From positions 1 to 10,864 of the forward strand of contig CAZILN010000085.1 of assembly GCA_964540005.1 (NCBI GenBank): a stretch of 10,864 bases of DNA, in the 5' to 3' direction. Source of the DNA: CAZILN01 sp964540005. Its GTDB lineage: Bacteria; Bacteroidota; Bacteroidia; Bacteroidales; SM23-62. How positions within the stretch are numbered: position 1 is the stretch's first letter; the number at the start of each line of letters is the position of its first letter. Positions 7,237-10,864 of this stretch are shown here, piece by piece. Below the pieces are notes generated by a model, which worked only from the letters and a program-made list of their open reading frames with translations, searched no databases and was not told the origin of the DNA. The position numbers and the translations under genes are program-made.

Positions 7237-7623
7237 ATGGATCAAATTAATACTATAGGCAGAAGGAAAGCAGCAGTTGCCAGGATATATCTCAATGACG
7301 GGAAAGGACAGATAACTATAAACAAAGTCGATTACAAGGAATATTTCCCCGAAGAAAGGCTTCAGTATATTGTTGAGCAGCCGCTTAAAATAACCGAATC
7401 TGAAGGGAAATTTGATATCAAAGTCAATCTTTATGGCGGTGGTATTAAGGGACAGGCCGAATCCTTAAGGCTTGCCATAGCCAGGGCACTCGTTAAAATT
7501 GATCCGGAAAAGAAACCAATTCTTAAATCCTCTGGTTTGTTAACTCGTGACCCGAGAGAGGTTGAACGGAAAAAACCCGGTCAGCCAAAAGCAAGGAAAA
7601 GATTCCAGTTCAGCAAGCGTTAA
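7237..7623 (+). CDS. rpsI: 30S ribosomal protein S9 (uS9)
   Basis: S9 sits in the head of the small subunit; its C-terminal tail reaches the P-site tRNA. The 128 residues show GRRKAAVAR at 8-16, the GGG segment in NLYGGGIKGQAESLRLAIARAL, and the basic tail RKKPGQPKARKRFQFSKR, ending in the universal SKR. It begins five bases after rplM, as expected for coupled partners. AAGG at 7233-7236 touches the ATG directly, too close to serve as a normal ribosome binding site, so translation probably depends on coupling to rplM or on an SD-independent route. Confidence 0.97.
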   Translation: MDQINTIGRRKAAVARIYLNDGKGQITINKVDYKEYFPEERLQYIVEQPLKITESEGKFDIKVNLYGGGIKGQAESLRLAIARALVKIDPEKKPILKSSGLLTRDPREVERKKPGQPKARKRFQFSKR

Positions 7624-7646
7624 GCTGGGGTCCTGTTTAGTATCCA

Positions 7647-7684
7647 AATTGAAAAGACTTCCGTACGCGAACTACTTTTCAATT
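7647..7684 (+). promoter_or_regulatory. hairpin in the rpsI-rpsB spacer, candidate rpsB leader element
   Basis: AATTGAAAAG (7647-7656) and CTTTTCAATT (7675-7684) are perfect 10-base complements around an 18-base loop. Inside the loop TTC (7659-7661) can pair with GAA (7669-7671), giving an internal loop and a small apical stem. No T-tract follows, so it is not a terminator. It lies 34 bases before rpsB. In proteobacteria S2 represses rpsB-tsf through the rpsB leader; a similar role here is inference. A weaker alternative is a promoter: TTG at 7649-7651 and TACTTTTC at 7673-7680. Confidence 0.45.
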
Positions 7685-7718
7685 GATAAAGAGAATGTAA
7701 ACAATCTAAATAGAATCA

Positions 7719-8603
7719 ATGCCAATTAAATCTTTTGAAGAATTATTAGATGCCGGAGTACATTTCGGACATCTGAAACGTAAATGGAATCCTGCTATGT
7801 CGCAGTACATTTTTATGGAACGCAACGGGATCCATATTATTGACCTGCAGAAAACAGCTGTAAAACTGGATGAGGCTGCTTCAGCCGCAAAACAGATTGC
7901 CAAATCGGGACGTAAGATCCTGTTTGTGGCCACAAAAAAGCAGGCCAAAGACATCGTAGCAGGAAGGGTGGAGCAGATAAACATGCCCTATGTGACTGAA
8001 AGATGGCCGGGGGGTATGCTAACCAATTTCCCGACTATCAGGAAAGCCGTCAAGAAGATGGCCTCCATAGATAAAATGGCTACTGACGGAACCTTTACCA
8101 CTCTTTCGAAAAGGGAACGCCTACAGATTACCCGACAAAGGGCCAAACTGGAAAAGAACCTCGGCAGTATTGTTGACCTTACCCGTTTACCGGCAGCCCT
8201 CTTTGTGGTGGATGTTGCCAAGGAATACATCGCTGTTAAGGAAGCCAACCGCCTGAATATTCCTGTTTTCGGAATGGTAGATACCAATTCGGATCCTTCC
8301 AATATTGATTTCCCCATTCCGTCCAATGATGATGCATCAAAGTCTATTTCCCTGGTAATTAATACTATCTGTGATTCCATTGAGGAAGGACTGAATGAAA
8401 GGAAACTGGAAAGGGATAAGGAAGCTGTTAAGGAAGCCGAAGCAGCAAAAAATGCGGAACTTGATTCTGTAGACGAGGACTCTGATGAGGATCTGAAGAC
8501 CATTAAACCGGATATTGACGAAGACCTGGAAGATACTGATGGCACGGTTGGAAGAAGGGAACGAATAAAAAGAACCCAGGCAGGCAAGATTTCCGACGAA
8601 TAA
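7719..8603 (+). CDS. rpsB: 30S ribosomal protein S2 (uS2) with C-terminal extension
   Basis: S2 binds late to the small subunit near S1. The N-terminus has the family signature LLDAGVHFGH at 9-18 and KWNPAMSQYIF at 22-32. IHIIDLQKT is at 38-46, and ERWPGGMLTNF at 94-104 is the second signature. The conserved fold ends near residue 227. The remaining 65 or so residues are an extension: a charged helix (KLERDKEAVKEAEAAK), a strongly acidic stretch (about 248-275), and a short basic patch (GRRERIKR, 278-285). Total length is 294 residues against about 230-260 in most bacteria. Extended S2 tails occur in Bacteroidota, so the reading frame is probably right. The ATG gives the canonical MPIKSFEELLDAG. 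There is no Shine-Dalgarno site, and a hairpin lies in the leader. Confidence 0.97.
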   Translation: MPIKSFEELLDAGVHFGHLKRKWNPAMSQYIFMERNGIHIIDLQKTAVKLDEAASAAKQIAKSGRKILFVATKKQAKDIVAGRVEQINMPYVTERWPGGMLTNFPTIRKAVKKMASIDKMATDGTFTTLSKRERLQITRQRAKLEKNLGSIVDLTRLPAALFVVDVAKEYIAVKEANRLNIPVFGMVDTNSDPSNIDFPIPSNDDASKSISLVINTICDSIEEGLNERKLERDKEAVKEAEAAKNAELDSVDEDSDEDLKTIKPDIDEDLEDTDGTVGRRERIKRTQAGKISDE

Positions 8604-8645
8604 ATGTGCATGCAATATTACCTAACACTTTAATATTACTGATAA

Positions 8646-9476
8646 ATGGCTGAAATAAAGACTGCTGATGTCGTTAAACTAAGAAAAAGCACCGGAGCCG
8701 GCATGATGGATTGTAAAAATGCCCTGACGGAGGCCGAAGGTGATTATGACAAGGCTATTGAGATTATCCGTAAAAAAGGACAGGCAATTGCCAATAAGAG
8801 AGCCGATCGCGAAGCCTCTGAAGGGGCTGTCCTGGCCAGAACCACTGAAGACCGTAAGAGCGGTGCACTGCTGGTTCTTAACTGCGAAACAGATTTTGTT
8901 GCCAAAAATGATGACTTTGTTGCTTTTGCCAGCAGTATCCTGGATCTTGCCCTGGAAAATGGGGCTGCGGACCTGGATGCACTGAAAGCCCTGGATCATA
9001 AAGGATTGACCGTTGAAGAGGCTGTAACCGAACAGGTAGGGAAAATAGGTGAAAAAATAGATCTGTCTTTCTATCATAAGTTCGATGCCGAACAGCTCAC
9101 TGCTTATGTTCATCCCGGTAACAAACTGGCCAGCCTGATCGGGCTGAATAAGGCTGTCGATGATCCACAGGTTGGGAAAGATGTGGCCATGCAGGTTGCA
9201 GCTATGAATCCTGTTGCCGTTGATAAAGACCAGGTTCCACAGGAAGTGATTGACAAAGAAATTGAGATTGGCAAAGAACAGGCACTCAGGGAAGGAAAAC
9301 CGGAGCAGATCATAGAAAAAATTGCTATGGGTAAGCTGAATAAGTATTTTAAGGAAAATACCCTGCTCAACCAGGACTTCGTCAAGGAGCATAAAAAGAC
9401 TGTCGGCCAGTACCTGAAGGAGGTAGATAATGATCTTACCGTCACTGATTTTGTGAGATACGGCTTGAAAGATTAA
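8646..9476 (+). CDS. tsf: translation elongation factor Ts (EF-Ts)
   Basis: EF-Ts is the guanine-nucleotide exchange factor of EF-Tu. The 276 residues show the N-terminal UBA-like domain (VVKLRKSTGAGMMDCKNAL, 9-27), then NKRADREASEGAV, and the TDFVAKN signature at 82-88 that contacts the EF-Tu G domain. The core subdomains follow (HPGNKLASLIGL and KDVAMQVAAMNP). The length is normal for the short, dimerization-module type. It follows rpsB by 42 bases and is the last gene before a clear terminator, so it ends the ribosomal operon. The ATG fits the canonical N-terminus; only weak purine content precedes it. Confidence 0.97.
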   Translation: MAEIKTADVVKLRKSTGAGMMDCKNALTEAEGDYDKAIEIIRKKGQAIANKRADREASEGAVLARTTEDRKSGALLVLNCETDFVAKNDDFVAFASSILDLALENGAADLDALKALDHKGLTVEEAVTEQVGKIGEKIDLSFYHKFDAEQLTAYVHPGNKLASLIGLNKAVDDPQVGKDVAMQVAAMNPVAVDKDQVPQEVIDKEIEIGKEQALREGKPEQIIEKIAMGKLNKYFKENTLLNQDFVKEHKKTVGQYLKEVDNDLTVTDFVRYGLKD

Positions 9477-9506
9477 CTAGCAACAGAACGAATAACACTT
9501 AAATCT

Positions 9507-9539
9507 AAAACCGCAAAATTGTCTTTGCGGTTTTTTTTT
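9507..9539 (+). terminator. intrinsic terminator after tsf
   Basis: AAAACCGCAAA (9507-9517) pairs with TTTGCGGTTTT (9524-9534) around a six-base loop, ATTGTC. A run of nine T (9531-9539) follows directly. This is a textbook Rho-independent terminator for plus-strand transcription, 30 bases after the tsf stop. Its T-tract ends only 14 bases before the pyrH ATG, so pyrH must be reached by read-through or by a promoter overlapping the terminator. Confidence 0.93.
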
Positions 9540-9549
9540 GTCATTTTTG
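9519..9549 (+). promoter_or_regulatory. weak candidate promoter of pyrH-frr overlapping the terminator
   Basis: TTG at 9519-9521 (in the terminator loop), 20 bases, then CATTTTTG at 9542-9549, one mismatch from TAnnTTTG. If real, transcription would start near 9553-9556, at the pyrH ATG itself (9554), giving a leaderless or nearly leaderless mRNA. The T-rich setting makes chance matches easy, so this is only a candidate. Confidence 0.3.
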
Positions 9550-9553
9550 AAAT

Positions 9554-10264
9554 ATGGCAGCATACAAACGAATTTTATTAAAGCTGAGCGGTGAAGCTCT
9601 TTCAGGTGGCCAGGACCATGGAATAAACCATGAGCGCCTGAACGAATTCGCCTCACAAATCAGTGAGATCAGTGCACTCGGTGTACAGACAGGAATAGTT
9701 ATTGGCGGCGGGAACATTTTCAGGGGATCATCAGGAGAGAAAGCCGGGTTTGACCGTGTATCAGGAGATTATATGGGGATGCTCGCTACCGTGATCAACG
9801 GGCTGGCCATACAGTCAACCCTCAGGGAACTGGGTACCCCGGCCCGCCTGTTTACTGCTATCCCCATGGAACCGGTCGGTGAACGGTACAGTAAAACCTC
9901 TGTTACAGAATCTCTTGAAAAAGGAGAAGTTGCCATATTCAGTTTTGGAACCGGTAATCCCTATTTTACTACCGATACCGCTGCAGCCCTGCGCGCCGTT
10001 GAAATGCAGGCCGATGCCCTGCTGAAAGGAACACGTGTTGATGGGGTATATAATGCTGATCCTGAGAAAGATGCCGGGGCAGAAAAATTCGATTCTGTCA
10101 GTTTCAACAGGGTGATCGAACTGCAACTGAAGGTAATGGACCAGACAGCATTCACCCTCTGCCGTGAAAACAAGCTGCCAATTATCGTTTTTAATATGAC
10201 CGTAAGCGGTAACCTGCTGCGTATTGTGAAAGGAGAAAAAGTAGGTACCATTATCGAAAATTAA
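9554..10264 (+). CDS. pyrH: UMP kinase (uridylate kinase)
   Basis: This hexameric enzyme of the amino-acid-kinase fold makes UDP from UMP and ATP in pyrimidine nucleotide synthesis. The 236 residues carry KLSGEAL at 10-16 (phosphate binding), GGGNIFRG at 51-58, and D72 in GDYMGMLAT (UMP binding). GTGNPYFTTDTAAALRA at 132-148 and GTRVDGVYNADP at 159-170 (nucleotide site) follow. The segment GERYSKTSVTESLEKGEV at 109-126 has the Bacteroides-like form (GE-YSK) rather than the RRRA form of many other phyla. The ATG is the only possible start: an in-frame TGA lies at 9548-9550 and KRILLKLSGE must be included. No Shine-Dalgarno site is present. It sits just behind a strong terminator and 33 bases before frr. 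Confidence 0.97.
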   Translation: MAAYKRILLKLSGEALSGGQDHGINHERLNEFASQISEISALGVQTGIVIGGGNIFRGSSGEKAGFDRVSGDYMGMLATVINGLAIQSTLRELGTPARLFTAIPMEPVGERYSKTSVTESLEKGEVAIFSFGTGNPYFTTDTAAALRAVEMQADALLKGTRVDGVYNADPEKDAGAEKFDSVSFNRVIELQLKVMDQTAFTLCRENKLPIIVFNMTVSGNLLRIVKGEKVGTIIEN

Positions 10265-10277
10265 ATATATTTGTGCT

Positions 10278-10285
10278 AAGGAGGT
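10278..10285 (+). promoter_or_regulatory. perfect Shine-Dalgarno sequence before frr
   Basis: AAGGAGGT is fully complementary to the canonical 16S 3' end. It ends 12 bases before the frr ATG, longer than the usual 5-9. An in-frame CTG at 10292 would have a spacing of six. The other starts here have no such site, and Bacteroidota generally use few. An in-frame TAA at 10277-10279 overlaps it, so no start further upstream is possible. Confidence 0.8.
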
Positions 10286-10297
10286 AAATTTCTGACA

Positions 10298-10861
10298 ATG
10301 GACGATCTTGTGAATTTGGTCATTGATGATACCCGGGACAAGATGGGAAAGTCCCTGGAACATCTTGAGAACGAATTATTGAGAATCCGGGCAGGTAAAG
10401 CAAATCCCCATATACTTGACGGTATACTGGTTGATTATTACGGTGTTCAGACCCCCCTGAACCAGGTATCCAATATCAGTACTCCTGATGCCCGGACCAT
10501 CATGATACAACCCTGGGAGAAAAGCATGATCGAACCGATTGAAAAGGCTATTATGCAGGCCAACCTGGGATTCAATCCGGTAAATAACGGGGAACTTATC
10601 AGGATCATTATTCCCGCCCTGACCGAAGAGAGAAGGCTTGCCCTTGTCAAGCAGGTCAGAACAGAGGGTGAGAATACCAAAATAGGCGTCAGAAATGTCA
10701 GGCGTGAAGCCCTGGGGGAACTGAAAGAGATGAAAAAGGACGGGCTTCCTGAAGACGATGAGAAAAACGCTCAGGCCGATGTCCAGAAACTGACTGATGA
10801 ATATACTGAAAAGGTCGATACGCTGATTGAAGCCAAGGAAAAGGACATAATGACTATCTGA
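10298..10861 (+). CDS. frr: ribosome recycling factor (RRF)
   Basis: RRF acts with EF-G after termination to separate the ribosomal subunits. The 187 residues match the family from end to end. There is an N-terminal helix with HLENELLRIRAGKANPHIL (22-40), the beta-rich domain II with YYGVQTPLNQVSNISTPDART and IQPWEKSMIEPIEKAI, then NNGELIRIIIPALTEERR and the two long C-terminal helices ending KEKDIMTI. The TGA is at 10859-10861, so the gene is complete. It follows pyrH by 33 bases, the common bacterial pair. The ATG gives MDDLVNLVIDDTRDKMGKS, a normal N-terminus. A start at the CTG six bases upstream would add only two residues. Confidence 0.97.
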   Translation: MDDLVNLVIDDTRDKMGKSLEHLENELLRIRAGKANPHILDGILVDYYGVQTPLNQVSNISTPDARTIMIQPWEKSMIEPIEKAIMQANLGFNPVNNGELIRIIIPALTEERRLALVKQVRTEGENTKIGVRNVRREALGELKEMKKDGLPEDDEKNAQADVQKLTDEYTEKVDTLIEAKEKDIMTI

Positions 10862-10864
10862 TCC

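Noticed and set aside
7988..8611. Minus-strand frame of 207 residues opposite rpsB
   Set aside because: Serine-rich composition mirrors the codons of rpsB; no family resemblance, and rpsB is certain.
8614..8637. Inverted repeat AATATTA ... TAATATT between rpsB and tsf
   Set aside because: All A/T, partly self-complementary, with a 10-base loop; expected often by chance in such a spacer.
8679..9392. Minus-strand frame of 237 residues opposite tsf
   Set aside because: It lies wholly inside a certain tsf gene, has no recognisable domain and no start signal.
9815..10363. Minus-strand frame opposite pyrH and the frr start
   Set aside because: It spans two certain genes and their spacer and looks like no protein family.

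Overview
The window looks like chromosomal DNA of a member of the Bacteroidota, probably Bacteroidales or a relative. Three things point there. The L13, S9, UMP kinase and ribosome-recycling-factor proteins read like Bacteroidota versions. Most starts lack a Shine-Dalgarno sequence. A promoter of the Bacteroidota form (TTG, about 18-20 nt, TAnnTTTG) precedes the ribosomal genes. I see no phage, transposase, CRISPR, tRNA or rRNA, and no gene-free stretch longer than 150 bases.

Left half (1-6627), cell envelope. A plus-strand glycosyltransferase enters from the left edge and ends at 471. Facing it is a run of four minus-strand genes read from 6627 down to 563: an O-antigen ligase/polymerase-family membrane protein, a 3-methyladenine DNA glycosylase, a 1020-residue DUF2723 (PMT/TMEM260-like) membrane glycosyltransferase, and a NodB-type polysaccharide deacetylase. 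Spacers are 43, 140 and 20 bases, so the run could be one transcript. Only the 140-base spacer is remarkable: it holds two strong palindromes (10-bp and 18-bp arms) without U-tracts. Three of the four genes suggest glycan assembly or modification at the membrane; the DNA repair gene is a passenger by function.

Middle (6628-6775). A divergent intergenic region carries a good candidate promoter for the ribosomal operon. A perfect 7-3-7 palindrome fills nearly the whole spacer between its two promoter elements.

Right half (6776-10864), translation. rplM, rpsI, rpsB and tsf run on the plus strand and end at a clear intrinsic terminator (9507-9539). pyrH and frr follow on the same strand. L13, S9 and S2 are ribosomal proteins, EF-Ts recycles EF-Tu, UMP kinase supplies UDP for pyrimidine nucleotides, and RRF splits post-termination ribosomes. 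This order is conventional. The unusual points are regulatory: a GTG start on rplM, a long-armed hairpin in the rpsB leader, a terminator whose T-tract ends 14 bases before the pyrH start, and a perfect AAGGAGGT before frr in a genome that otherwise barely uses such sites.

I found no evidence for a novel multi-gene system. The best candidates for a second look are the twin palindromes, the terminator/pyrH junction, the frr ribosome binding site, and the large periplasmic insert of the O-antigen ligase-like protein.
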